A stretch of 64,000 bases of DNA from VRUE01 sp963695835. Lineage in GTDB: Bacteria; Actinomycetota; Thermoleophilia; Solirubrobacterales; 70-9. A program made the position numbers and the translations under genes. Positions 29,986 through 37,380 of this stretch are shown piece by piece (positions within the stretch are counted from its first letter, which is position 1; the number at the start of each line of letters is the position of its first letter). The stretch covers positions 682,001 through 746,000 of the forward strand of contig CAVOHR010000001.1 of the NCBI GenBank assembly GCA_963695835.1. Reading direction: 5' to 3'. The notes under the pieces were generated by a model. The model did not search any database and was not told where the DNA came from. It saw only the letters and a program-made list of their open reading frames with translations.

Positions 29986-30056
29986 GAGCTAGCCGGACTC
30001 GAACCGGCGACCTCCTGGGTGCGATCCAGGCGCTCTGCCAACTGAGCTATAGCCCC
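29984..30056 (-). tRNA. tRNA-Ala(CGC)
   Basis: 73 nt, complete cloverleaf: acceptor GGGGCTA/TAGCTCC with discriminator A, D-arm GCTCAGTTGGCAGAGC, anticodon stem CCTGG/CCAGG with loop ATCGCAC (anticodon CGC, reading GCG), and TTCGAGT T-loop. CCA is not encoded. Its 3' 42 bases are duplicated at 13808-13849, so it is the probable attachment site of the 16-kb island. Confidence 0.95.
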
Positions 30057-30137
30057 GCGTGCGTGGCTGGGAGGATCGTCCCAAAGGCCTCGCATGGGCA
30101 AGGATAACCGCATAGTCTTTAGCTTCCCGGAGCAACT

Positions 30138-31022
30138 ATGGGCATTCTCGACGACGCGATCAAAGAGCATCTGGAGCTGAAGCGCCAGCATGGGGCCGGC
30201 GAAGACGAGCTGAGGAAGCTCGAGGACGAGGCTTTTGGCGCTTCGGAGCGGCCCGGGGCCGAGGATTCGGCCGCGGAGGCGCCTACCGAATTCATGGCGC
30301 AGCCCGACATGGAGGAGGCTCCTGCCGAGGTGCGGCGGCCACGTCCCGACATCGCCGATCTTCAGGAGGCGCCGCCGGCCGCGCCCGAGGCGGAGCGCGA
30401 GGAGTCGCCCGCCGAGGAGGAGGCGCCTGCAATCGAACAGGCGATCCCCGAGCTCGCGCCGGAGCCCGAGCCCCCCGCCGAGCCCGAGCCGGAGGCCCCC
30501 GCCGGCCCCTCCACCGAGGAGCGCGAGGCGATCGCCGAGCAGCCGACCGAGATGTACGACGTCGAGGAGGAGCTGGGCGGCTCGCAGGCGCCGGCGCCCT
30601 CCGAGGAGGAGCTGGTCGAGGAAGAGATGCAGGAGCCGCGTCTCGCCCCGGTCGACCCGCTCTCCGGTGTCGCCGACGCCGAGGAGGAGGAAGAGGGCGA
30701 CGCCGAGCAGGATGCCGACGACTTCTTCGACGAGAAGCGACTCTCCGACGAGCTGGACCAGGCGCTGGAGGGCCCCGCTGCGGCGGAGACGGAGGCAGAG
30801 GAGGACGCCGAGTTCGCCGAGGAGGAGCCCGGGGACGAGGAGGAGCCCGGGGACGAGGAGGAGCCCGGGGACGAGGAGGAGTTGGACGAGGAGGAGCCGG
30901 GGGACGAGCCTCCCGAGGAGGATGTCCTCGAGGAGACGCCCGACTTCCTCGAGGAGGCCCCCGAGGACGACCAGCTCTGGTTCGAGCAGAAGCCCCCGAA
31001 GGACTTCGACTTCGACGACTGA
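30138..31022 (+). CDS. Hyperacidic, intrinsically disordered protein
   Basis: A 294-residue protein. A short conserved-looking helical head (GILDDAIKEHLELKRQHGAG, EDELRKLEDEAF) is followed by about 250 residues dominated by Glu, Asp, Pro and Ala with no fold expected. Within it an 18-bp unit encoding EEEPGD is repeated three times in tandem (30819-30872) and then degenerates, a likely site of length variation. It ends PKDFDFDD. No signal or membrane segment. I associate the head sequence with Thermoleophilia proteins of unknown function; a role as a scaffold or counter-ion protein is speculation. Confidence 0.75.
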   Translation: MGILDDAIKEHLELKRQHGAGEDELRKLEDEAFGASERPGAEDSAAEAPTEFMAQPDMEEAPAEVRRPRPDIADLQEAPPAAPEAEREESPAEEEAPAIEQAIPELAPEPEPPAEPEPEAPAGPSTEEREAIAEQPTEMYDVEEELGGSQAPAPSEEELVEEEMQEPRLAPVDPLSGVADAEEEEEGDAEQDADDFFDEKRLSDELDQALEGPAAAETEAEEDAEFAEEEPGDEEEPGDEEEPGDEEELDEEEPGDEPPEEDVLEETPDFLEEAPEDDQLWFEQKPPKDFDFDD

Positions 31023-31044
31023 TCCGCGAGTTCGCGGATCAGTC
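31017..31044. terminator. Hairpin across the stop codon of the acidic-protein gene
   Basis: GACTGATCCGCGA (31017-31029) and TCGCGGATCAGTC (31032-31044) are perfect 13-bp arms around GT. The left arm includes the last codons and the TGA. There is no T-run after it, so if it terminates transcription it is not a classical intrinsic terminator. Confidence 0.6.
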
Positions 31045-31104
31045 GCACAATTGGCACACTTCCGTGTCCCACGTGTGACACTTGTCTGAGTACGCTAGGC
31101 GGAG

Positions 31105-31608
31105 ATGGCTCCGCTGAAGCGAAAAGGGGATTTGGCCGAGCTCAAGGTCGCTGCCGACTTGGTCGAGCGGGGCTGCTCGATCTCATTCCCCTTCGGCGAG
31201 GATTGCGACTACGACTTGATCGCCGACTTCGAGGGGGTTCTCCATCGGGTGCAGGTCAAGTACACGGAGTCCGACGGCCGGATCGTGCTCGTGCGCTGCC
31301 GTTCGCATTCCCTGACCAAGGGAAAGGTCCGACATACGAAGCACTACACGGCGAAGACGGTCGATTGGATCGCGGTGTATGACCGAACGTCAGATTGCTG
31401 CTACTACCTTCCGTCCAGCGAGCTGGGGCCCGCCGGGCGTAGTGAGGCATCGCTCCGATTGATGCCCGCCCGAAATGGACAGCACATCGGAATTCGTTTC
31501 GCGTCCGACTACACAGAGCCGACCCTCTCCGACACGCCGGTAGAAGTGGAGCCAGCGGGGCTCGAACCCGCGACCTCGGCGTTGCAAACGCCGCGCTCTT
31601 CCAGCTGA
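31105..31608 (+). CDS. PD-(D/E)XK endonuclease-like protein (group I intron type)
   Basis: A 167-residue protein like the PD-(D/E)XK endonucleases of cyanobacterial group I introns (I-Ssp6803I type, PF11645): KRKGDLAELKVAADLVERGC (helix 1 with Glu), FPFGEDCDYDLIADFEGVLH (catalytic Asp) and RVQVKYTESDGRIVLV (the QVK catalytic strand), then VDWIAVYDRTSDCCYYLPSS. The fold ends near residue 135. The last 20-30 codons lie inside the antisense of tRNA-Ala(TGC), so the tail is probably not selected as protein. No group I intron is present in that tRNA, so it is a free-standing relative. Confidence 0.72.
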   Translation: MAPLKRKGDLAELKVAADLVERGCSISFPFGEDCDYDLIADFEGVLHRVQVKYTESDGRIVLVRCRSHSLTKGKVRHTKHYTAKTVDWIAVYDRTSDCCYYLPSSELGPAGRSEASLRLMPARNGQHIGIRFASDYTEPTLSDTPVEVEPAGLEPATSALQTPRSSS

Positions 31609-31619
31609 GCTATGGCCCC
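31547..31619 (-). tRNA. tRNA-Ala(TGC)
   Basis: 73 nt with acceptor GGGGCCA/TGGCTCC plus A, D-arm GCTCAGCTGGAAGAGC, anticodon stem CGGCG/CGCCG, loop TTTGCAA (anticodon TGC), T-loop TTCGAGC. CCA is not encoded. It overlaps the 3' end of the convergent endonuclease-like gene by 62 bp. Confidence 0.95.
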
Positions 31620-31655
31620 TCGAAGCGATTGTAGGCGCCGATCGCTCGGCTGTGG

Positions 31656-32645
31656 CTAGCCTGCCGCCGCCCGCTCGGGCACGTGCTGGTCCGCGTGGTA
31701 GCTGCTGCGCACCAGCGGGCCCGACGCCACCGACTCGAAGCCGAGGTCGTAGGCGGCGCGCTCCAGCGCCTCGAACTCCTCCGGGTGCCAGTAGCGGTCG
31801 ACCGGGAGGTGGTTCTCGGTCGGGCGCAGGTACTGGCCGACGGTCAGCACCTGGACGCGGTGCTCGCGGAGGACGCCGAAGGTCTCGACCAGCTCCTCGA
31901 AGGACTCGCCGAGGCCGACCATCAGGCCGGACTTGGTGACGACGCCGGCGCCGCCCATCTCCTTCGCCGTCCTCAGCACCCGGGCCGAGCGCAGGAACTT
32001 GGAGCCGCGGCGAGCCTTCGGGTAGAGGCGCGGCACCGTCTCGACGTTGTGGTTGAAGACGTCGGGCCGCTCGTGGATCACCTTGGCCAAGGGCATCTCC
32101 TGGCCGCGGAAGTCGGGCGTCAGCACCTCGACCTTGCAGTCCGGCGCCTGCATGCGGATCGAGCGGAGCGTGCCGACGAAGGCGCCCGCCCCGTAGTCGG
32201 GCAGGTCGTCGCGGTCGACCGAGGTGACGACGGCGTGGCGCAGCCCCATCCGCTTCACCTGGTTGGCGACTCGCAGCGGCTCCAGCGGGTCGTTCCAGCT
32301 CGGCACCCCCGTCTTCACGTTGCAGAAGCCGCAGCGGCGGGTGCAGACGTCGCCGAGGATCATGAAGGTCGCCGTGCCGCGCTCCCAGCACTCGCCGACG
32401 TTGGGGCAGTTCGCCTCCTCGCAGACGGTGTGCAGGTTGTCGCTGCCGATCGACGCCTTCAGCCGCCGGTAGGCCGGCCCGCCCGGCGCCGGCACCTTCA
32501 GCCACGGCGGCTTGCGGGCGCGGCGGAAGGGGACGGCGCCGCCGGACTCCGGCGCGACCCCGCCCGGCTTGGCGCGGGAGCGGGTGACGTGGACGCGCTC
32601 GGCCTCGGGCGCCCGCCCTGCGGTCTCTGCGACAGGCTCGCTCAC
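31656..32645 (-). CDS. lipA: Lipoyl synthase
   Basis: A 329-residue radical-SAM enzyme that inserts two sulphurs into the octanoyl chain on the E2 lipoyl domain. Both clusters are visible: auxiliary CEEANCPNVGEC near residue 74 and radical-SAM CTRRCGFC near residue 102; the conserved RSSYHADQ C-terminus supplies the serine ligand of the auxiliary cluster. A 40-residue polar N-terminal extension (ETAGRAPEAERVHVTRSRAK) precedes the fold. It overlaps lipB by 4 nt, and the pdh genes lie nearby. Confidence 0.96.
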   Translation of the reverse strand: MSEPVAETAGRAPEAERVHVTRSRAKPGGVAPESGGAVPFRRARKPPWLKVPAPGGPAYRRLKASIGSDNLHTVCEEANCPNVGECWERGTATFMILGDVCTRRCGFCNVKTGVPSWNDPLEPLRVANQVKRMGLRHAVVTSVDRDDLPDYGAGAFVGTLRSIRMQAPDCKVEVLTPDFRGQEMPLAKVIHERPDVFNHNVETVPRLYPKARRGSKFLRSARVLRTAKEMGGAGVVTKSGLMVGLGESFEELVETFGVLREHRVQVLTVGQYLRPTENHLPVDRYWHPEEFEALERAAYDLGFESVASGPLVRSSYHADQHVPERAAAG

Positions 32646-33430
32646 GTGACTCCGAGCCTACCGGCGCTGCCGAGTCCCAGGGCCGCCGCGTCGGCAGGCA
32701 CCGGCGCGCGGTCATAGACCGCGCCGAAGCGCTCCGCGACCGTCTCCGCGAAGGCGTCGAGGTCCTGCTCGGCCCCCAGCTCCCGCCCCAGCGAGGTCGG
32801 TCGCGCCCCCTCGATCCCGCAGGCCACGACCCAGTCGAATGGCTGCAGGTCGTTGTTGACGTTGATCGCCAGTCCGTGCGTGGTGACGCCGCGGCTGACG
32901 TGCACCCCGATCGAGCCGATCTTGCGCGCCTCCTCGCCCGCCGGCGGGCCGAACTGTCGCGCCATGGGCGGCTTACCGTCCCGCCGGCCCCCGGGCGCGC
33001 CGGGCGGCTCGCCCTTCGTCCAGACGCCGGTCAGGCCCTCGATCGTCCCGGCCTCGACGCCGTGCCCGGCCAGCGCGCCGATCGCCACCCGCTCCAGCCG
33101 CCGCACGTACTCGTGGACGTCGTCGCCGTAGGGCTTCAGCGAGACGATCGGGTAGGCGACCAGCTGTCCCGGCCCGTGATAGGTGACCCGCCCGCCGCGG
33201 TCGGTCTCGTGGACTTCGATCCCCTGCGCTTCGTACCACTCGGTGCGCATCGGCAGCTCCTCCTCGCCGGCGCGCCGCCCGCGCGTGTAGACCGGCGGGT
33301 GCTCGAGCAGCCAGAGCACGTCGGGGATCTCGCCCTCCTGCCGCGCTCCCTCCAGCCGGCGCTGCCCCGCCAGCGCCTCCTCGTAGGGGACGAGGCCGCT
33401 GCGGACAACCAGGATTTCCTTACGCATCAT
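32642..33430 (-). CDS. lipB: Octanoyl-[ACP]-protein N-octanoyltransferase
   Basis: A 262-residue LipB that moves octanoate from ACP to E2 lipoyl domains for LipA. Motifs: LLEHPPVYTRGRR, GGRVTYHGPGQLVAYPI, the catalytic Lys in RKIGSIGVHVSRGVTTHG and the catalytic Cys in VVACGIEG. About 25 residues longer than usual because of a Gly/Pro/Arg-rich insert (EPPGAPGGRRDGKPPMARQF) just before the catalytic Lys; the DNA there includes the palindrome GCCCGCCGGCGGGC (32936-32949). Two ATGs, 33430 and 33427, are possible and no ribosome site is visible. It diverges from the membrane glycosyltransferase-like gene 48 bp away. Confidence 0.94.
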   Translation of the reverse strand: MMRKEILVVRSGLVPYEEALAGQRRLEGARQEGEIPDVLWLLEHPPVYTRGRRAGEEELPMRTEWYEAQGIEVHETDRGGRVTYHGPGQLVAYPIVSLKPYGDDVHEYVRRLERVAIGALAGHGVEAGTIEGLTGVWTKGEPPGAPGGRRDGKPPMARQFGPPAGEEARKIGSIGVHVSRGVTTHGLAINVNNDLQPFDWVVACGIEGARPTSLGRELGAEQDLDAFAETVAERFGAVYDRAPVPADAAALGLGSAGRLGVT

Positions 33431-33478
33431 TGAAATCGTTGCAGGCCGCAGCTCTATCCTCTACTGCGGCCCCCGCCC

Positions 33479-35101
33479 ATGCCCCAGTCAAAGCCCCTCC
33501 GACCAGATTGGCTTCCGGCTGTCGCGCTGAGCGCGGTGCTCGCCGCCGCGATGCTGGCCTGGGCGCCGCCGGTCGGCGATCTCGCCGCGCAGGTCTTCCG
33601 CACCGAGCTGTTCCAGCGCATCGGCCTCGGCATCTGGAACGGCAGCTGGTACGGCGGCCACTACACCCTCACCTACAGCGTCCTCTTCCCGCCGCTGGCG
33701 GCGCTGCTCGGGCCGCGCCTGGTCGGCACCCTCGCCGTCGTCGTCTCCTCCTACTTCTTCGACCGCCTGGTCCGCGACCGCTGGGGAGAGGCGGCGCGCT
33801 GGGCGACCCTCTGGTTCGCCGCGGGCGTGGTGACGCTGCTCGCCGACGGCCAGCTGACCTTCGCCCTCGGCGTCGCCTTCGCCCTGGCGGCGCTGCGCTT
33901 CCTGCAGATCCGCCGCCGCGGGCCGGCCTTCGCCGCCGCCGCGGCCTGCGCGCTGTCGAGCCCGGTGGCCGCCGTCTTCCTCGCCGGGGTGCTGCTGGCC
34001 GGCTCGGCCCAGCGCTCGGGCCGCGCCGAGCGGACCGCGGTCTGGGCCGCCTGCCTCGCCCTCGGCCTGGTCATCGTCCCCAACCTCGCCTTCCCCGAGT
34101 CGGGCCAGTTCCCCTTCGCCTTCTCCTCTTACATCGCGATCCCGCTGTGGTGCGGCGGCGCGCTGTTCGTCACCCGCGGCCTCGCCGGCGAGGAGCGCCA
34201 GCTGCGCCGGGTGATCGCCGCCTACCTGCTCGCCTCGACCGTGCTCTGGCTGGCGCCCAACCCGCTCGGCGGCAACGCGGTGCGGCTGGGGGCGCTGTTC
34301 GGCGGTCCGGTCCTCGCCGCGGTGGTGCTGGCGCGGCGGCCGCACCTCTCGCGCGTCACCATCCTCGCCCTGGCGGTGACGATGGCCGGCGGCCTCTACT
34401 GGCAGCTGACCGCCAGCGTCAGCCAGATCGCCCGCAGCGTCGACGACCCCTCGACCTCCGCCGCCTACTTCCGGCCGCTGGCCTCCTGGCTGCGCGACCA
34501 CGGCGGCCGCGCCGCCCGGATCGAGGTGCCGCCGACGGCCAACCACTGGGAGGCGGCCTACCTGGCGCCCGGCTTCGAACTGGCGCGCGGCTGGCTGCGG
34601 CAGCTCGACACCACCCGCGACCGCATCTTCTACGGTGACGACGGCCTGCTGACCGCCCGCGCCTACCGTCACTGGCTGCGCGAAAACGCGGTCCGCTACG
34701 TGGCCCTGCCCGATGCCCCGCTCGACTACTCCTCGGAAGCCGAGCGCCGCCTGATCCTCAACCGGCCCTCCTATCTCGTGCCGCGCTGGAGCGGCGCCCA
34801 CTGGCTGATCTACGAAGTGCGTGACCCGGCGCCGCTGGTGCAGTCGCTGGGCGGCGGCGAGGCGACGGTCCGCCGCGCCGGCCAGAACGGCTTCCTGCTC
34901 GACGTCACCCGCCCCGGCGAGTTCCTCGTCCGCCTCGCCTTCACCCCCTACTGGTCGATCGCCCGTGGCCAGGGCTGCCTGGTCCGCCACGGCGACTGGA
35001 CGATGGCCCGGGCGAGCCATCCCGGCGTCTTCCGCGTAGCCGCCGACTTCTCCCTCGGCCGCGCCTGGAACGCTGTTACGGGGGCGAGAAAGACCTGCTG
35101 A
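33479..35101 (+). CDS. Polytopic membrane protein, GT-C glycosyltransferase-like
   Basis: A 540-residue protein with about eight to ten membrane helices in the first 320 residues (WLPAVALSAVLAAAMLAWAP first; VAAVFLAGVLLAG and VLAAVVLARR later) and a 200-residue extracytoplasmic C-terminal domain (YFRPLASWLRDHGGRAARIE, YYGDD-like FYGDDGLLTARAY, FLVRLAFTPYWSI). The pattern of an early periplasmic loop followed by helices and a large soluble end resembles polyprenol-phosphate-dependent GT-C transferases, but I do not see the canonical loop Asp/Glu pair clearly. Function therefore unassigned. Confidence 0.7.
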   Translation: MPQSKPLRPDWLPAVALSAVLAAAMLAWAPPVGDLAAQVFRTELFQRIGLGIWNGSWYGGHYTLTYSVLFPPLAALLGPRLVGTLAVVVSSYFFDRLVRDRWGEAARWATLWFAAGVVTLLADGQLTFALGVAFALAALRFLQIRRRGPAFAAAAACALSSPVAAVFLAGVLLAGSAQRSGRAERTAVWAACLALGLVIVPNLAFPESGQFPFAFSSYIAIPLWCGGALFVTRGLAGEERQLRRVIAAYLLASTVLWLAPNPLGGNAVRLGALFGGPVLAAVVLARRPHLSRVTILALAVTMAGGLYWQLTASVSQIARSVDDPSTSAAYFRPLASWLRDHGGRAARIEVPPTANHWEAAYLAPGFELARGWLRQLDTTRDRIFYGDDGLLTARAYRHWLRENAVRYVALPDAPLDYSSEAERRLILNRPSYLVPRWSGAHWLIYEVRDPAPLVQSLGGGEATVRRAGQNGFLLDVTRPGEFLVRLAFTPYWSIARGQGCLVRHGDWTMARASHPGVFRVAADFSLGRAWNAVTGARKTC

Positions 35102-35127
35102 CGGGCGTGTGGCGCGGCGCATATCGG

Positions 35128-35190
35128 CGTCCTCGCTCGCTCGCGTGCAGAGCACGCCACGCTCCCTGCGTCCTTGATCTGCTTGGCCAC
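35128..35190 (-). repeat. 63-bp dispersed intergenic repeat, copy 1
   Basis: Matches 50325-50387 at 62 of 63 positions, same orientation, 15 kb apart. On the minus strand it starts GTGGCCAAGCAGATCAAGGA and includes the hairpin GCGTGC-TCT-GCACGC. Here it fills most of the gap between the convergent membrane-protein and pdhC genes. Confidence 0.85.
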
Positions 35191-35197
35191 ACACCCG

Positions 35198-36391
35198 TCA
35201 GAGGGCGAGTGAAAGCGGCTCCTCCAGCAACGCTTTGATTTTGGCCAGGAACTCGGCCGCGGGGGCGCCGTAGAGGATGCGGTGGTCGCAGGCGAGGTCG
35301 ACGGTCATCAGCTGGGCGGTGGCGATCTCGCCGTTGCGGACGGCCGGCTGCTCCTCGATCGCGCCGACCGCCAGGATCGCCGCCTGCGGCGGGTTGATCA
35401 CGGCCGAGAAGCTGTCGATCCCGTACATCCCAAGATTGGAGACGGTGAAGGTCGCTCCCGAGAGCTCCGGCGGCGTGATCTGCTCGTCGCGCACCCGCTG
35501 CGCCAGCGCCCGCGACTCCGAGGCGATCTGCCGCAGGCCCTTGCGGTCGGCGTCGAACACCGTCGGCACGACCAGCGCGTCCCGCGCCGCCACCCCGACC
35601 CCGACGTTCACCCGCGAGTAGAGCTCGAACCGCCCATCCCGGTAAGCCCCGTTGGCCCGAGGATGCTCCCGCAGCGCCAGCGCACAGGCCTTGACCACCA
35701 TGTCGTTGAAGGAGGGCACGACCTCGCCCTCCTGCGCAGCCTCCTTGACCATCGCCCGCCCCTCCACGGCCCGGCTCATATCCACCGTCGCCCGCAGATA
35801 GAAATGAGGCGCCGTAGCCTTCGACTCCGCCATCCGCCGCGCCACGGTCGACTGCAACTTCGACGGCTCCTCGTAGCTGACCGTTCCCTTGGCGGTTTCG
35901 GGGGTAGGTATCTCGCCGGCCGGCGGTGGAGCTGCGACCGCCGGTGCAGTAGCTGGCGCGCCCTCGGCTTTCTCGACATCGGCCTTGACGATCCTTCCTC
36001 CGGGCCCGGACCCGCGCAGCCCCGTCAAGTCAAGTCCGCGCTCCTTGGCAAGCCGCCGCGCCAGTGGCGACGCCTTGGGTCGCTCGCCGTCACCGGAGGT
36101 ACCCTTGGCCTCTTCCGCGACAGGACCCGCGGCCGAGCGCTCGGTCCCTGCCCCGTCAGCCTCACCGACCCGCGCAATCGGCGCCCCGATCGGAACCGTC
36201 TCGCCCTCACCGACCAGGATCTCGCTCAGCGTCCCGGCCACGTCGCTTTCGTAGGCCATGTTGGCCTTGTCCGTCTCGATCTCGACCAGCTCATCGCCCA
36301 CCGCCACCTCATCGCCCGGCTGCTTCAGCCACTGCAAGATCGTCCCCTCCTCCATCGAGTCCGACAACCTCGGCATCACCACGTCGGCCAT
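35198..36391 (-). CDS. pdhC: Dihydrolipoamide acetyltransferase (E2) of pyruvate dehydrogenase
   Basis: A 397-residue E2. Lipoyl domain at residues 1-80 with the lipoylated Lys in EIETDKANMAYESD; a Pro/Ala linker; peripheral-subunit-binding domain near 105-140 (ASPLARRLAKERGLDLTGLR, GSGPGGRIVKADV); catalytic domain from about 170 with TVARRMAESKATAPHFYLR and the active-site DHRILYGAPAAEFL at the end (His and Asp present). One lipoyl domain only. It starts with ATG overlapping the pdhB stop (TGATG). Confidence 0.93.
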   Translation of the reverse strand: MADVVMPRLSDSMEEGTILQWLKQPGDEVAVGDELVEIETDKANMAYESDVAGTLSEILVGEGETVPIGAPIARVGEADGAGTERSAAGPVAEEAKGTSGDGERPKASPLARRLAKERGLDLTGLRGSGPGGRIVKADVEKAEGAPATAPAVAAPPPAGEIPTPETAKGTVSYEEPSKLQSTVARRMAESKATAPHFYLRATVDMSRAVEGRAMVKEAAQEGEVVPSFNDMVVKACALALREHPRANGAYRDGRFELYSRVNVGVGVAARDALVVPTVFDADRKGLRQIASESRALAQRVRDEQITPPELSGATFTVSNLGMYGIDSFSAVINPPQAAILAVGAIEEQPAVRNGEIATAQLMTVDLACDHRILYGAPAAEFLAKIKALLEEPLSLAL

Positions 36392-37380
36392 CAGATCGAT
36401 CCCTCGAGCGCCGCCAGGGCCGCGTGCACCACGTGCTCCTCATGCGGCATCGCCGCCTGCTCGAGCCGTTTCGAGTACGGCATGTGGACGTCGGCGCCGG
36501 TCACCCGCTGCACCGGCGCGTCGAGGAAATCGAAGGCCTGCTCGGTGATCAGCGTCGCCAGGTTGGCGCCGACGCCGCCGTGCGGCCAGCCCTCCTCGAC
36601 GATCACCGCGCGGTTGGTCTTGCGGACCGAGGCGAGGATCGTGTCGAGGTCGAGCGGGCGCAGGGTGCGCGGGTCGATCACCTCGGCCTCGGCCCCGTGC
36701 TCGTGCGAGAGCGCCCGCGCCGCGTCCTCGGCGACCTGCGCCATCTTGAGGATGCCGACGATCGTCACGTCGGAGCCCTCCCGCCGCACCGCGGCCTCGC
36801 CGAAGCGCAGCACCTCGCCGCCGTCCTCGGCGACCTCGCCGCGCACCCCGTAGAGGCTCTCGTGCTCGATGAAGATCACCGGGTTGTCGTCGCGGATCGC
36901 CGCCTTCAAGAGCGCCTTGCCGTCGGCCGGGGTCGAGGGGCAGGCGACCAGCAGCCCGGGCACCTGCAGGAAGAGCGCCTCGAAGCTGTGCGAGTGGGTC
37001 GGGCCGAGCTGGTGCCCGCCGCCGCCCGGCATGCGGACCACCAGCGGCACCCGCGCCTGGCCGGCGAACATGTAGGGGATCGCGGCGGCGTGGTTGACGA
37101 TCTGGTCGAGCGCCAGCAGCGAGAAGTTGACGGTCATCAGCTCGACCACCGGCCGCAGCCCGCCCATCGCCGCGCCGACACCGGCGCCGACGATCGTGTT
37201 CTCGGAGATCGGCGTGTCGCGTACCCGCCGCTCGCCGAACTCCGCCAGCAGCCCTTCGGTCACCTTGAACGCGCCTTCGAACACGCCGACGTCCTCGCCC
37301 ATCACGAAGACCGCCTCGTCGCGGCGCATCTCCTCGGCCATCGCGTCGCGCAGCGCCTCCCGCATCCGCAGCGTCGCCAC
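36391..37380 (-). CDS. pdhB: Pyruvate dehydrogenase E1 beta subunit
   Basis: From GTG 37380 (overlapping the pdhA TAG by one base), 329 residues. Typical beta-subunit sequence: ALRDAMAEEMRRDEAVFVMG, EDVGVFEGAFKVTEGL, DTPISENTIVGAGVGAAMGG, LRPVVELMTVNFSLLALDQI (TPP-binding Glu region), PYMFAGQARVPLVVRMPGGG, and C-terminal transketolase domain VIDPRTLRPLDLDTI. With E1 alpha it decarboxylates the 2-oxo acid on TPP. Confidence 0.93.
   Translation of the reverse strand: MATLRMREALRDAMAEEMRRDEAVFVMGEDVGVFEGAFKVTEGLLAEFGERRVRDTPISENTIVGAGVGAAMGGLRPVVELMTVNFSLLALDQIVNHAAAIPYMFAGQARVPLVVRMPGGGGHQLGPTHSHSFEALFLQVPGLLVACPSTPADGKALLKAAIRDDNPVIFIEHESLYGVRGEVAEDGGEVLRFGEAAVRREGSDVTIVGILKMAQVAEDAARALSHEHGAEAEVIDPRTLRPLDLDTILASVRKTNRAVIVEEGWPHGGVGANLATLITEQAFDFLDAPVQRVTGADVHMPYSKRLEQAAMPHEEHVVHAALAALEGSI

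Larger units (their letters stand above)
13807..30025. mobile_element. Genomic island integrated in tRNA-Ala(CGC)
   Basis: 16.2 kb bounded by direct 43-bp repeats, one of them the 3' part of an intact tRNA whose 3' end faces the island. The content is typical accessory load: toxin-antitoxin and abortive-infection genes, SEC-C fragments, an eight-gene regulator operon, uncharacterised genes and a transposon. By eye 20.3-24.0 kb is much less GC-rich than the core genes. No intact integrase with a recognisable catalytic tetrad is present; the nearest candidate is the degenerate recombinase-like protein at 27379. The element is therefore probably immobile on its own. Confidence 0.75.

Noticed and set aside
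30819..30872. CRISPR-like repeat array
   Set aside because: Repeats are contiguous, in frame and coding; there are no spacers and no cas genes.
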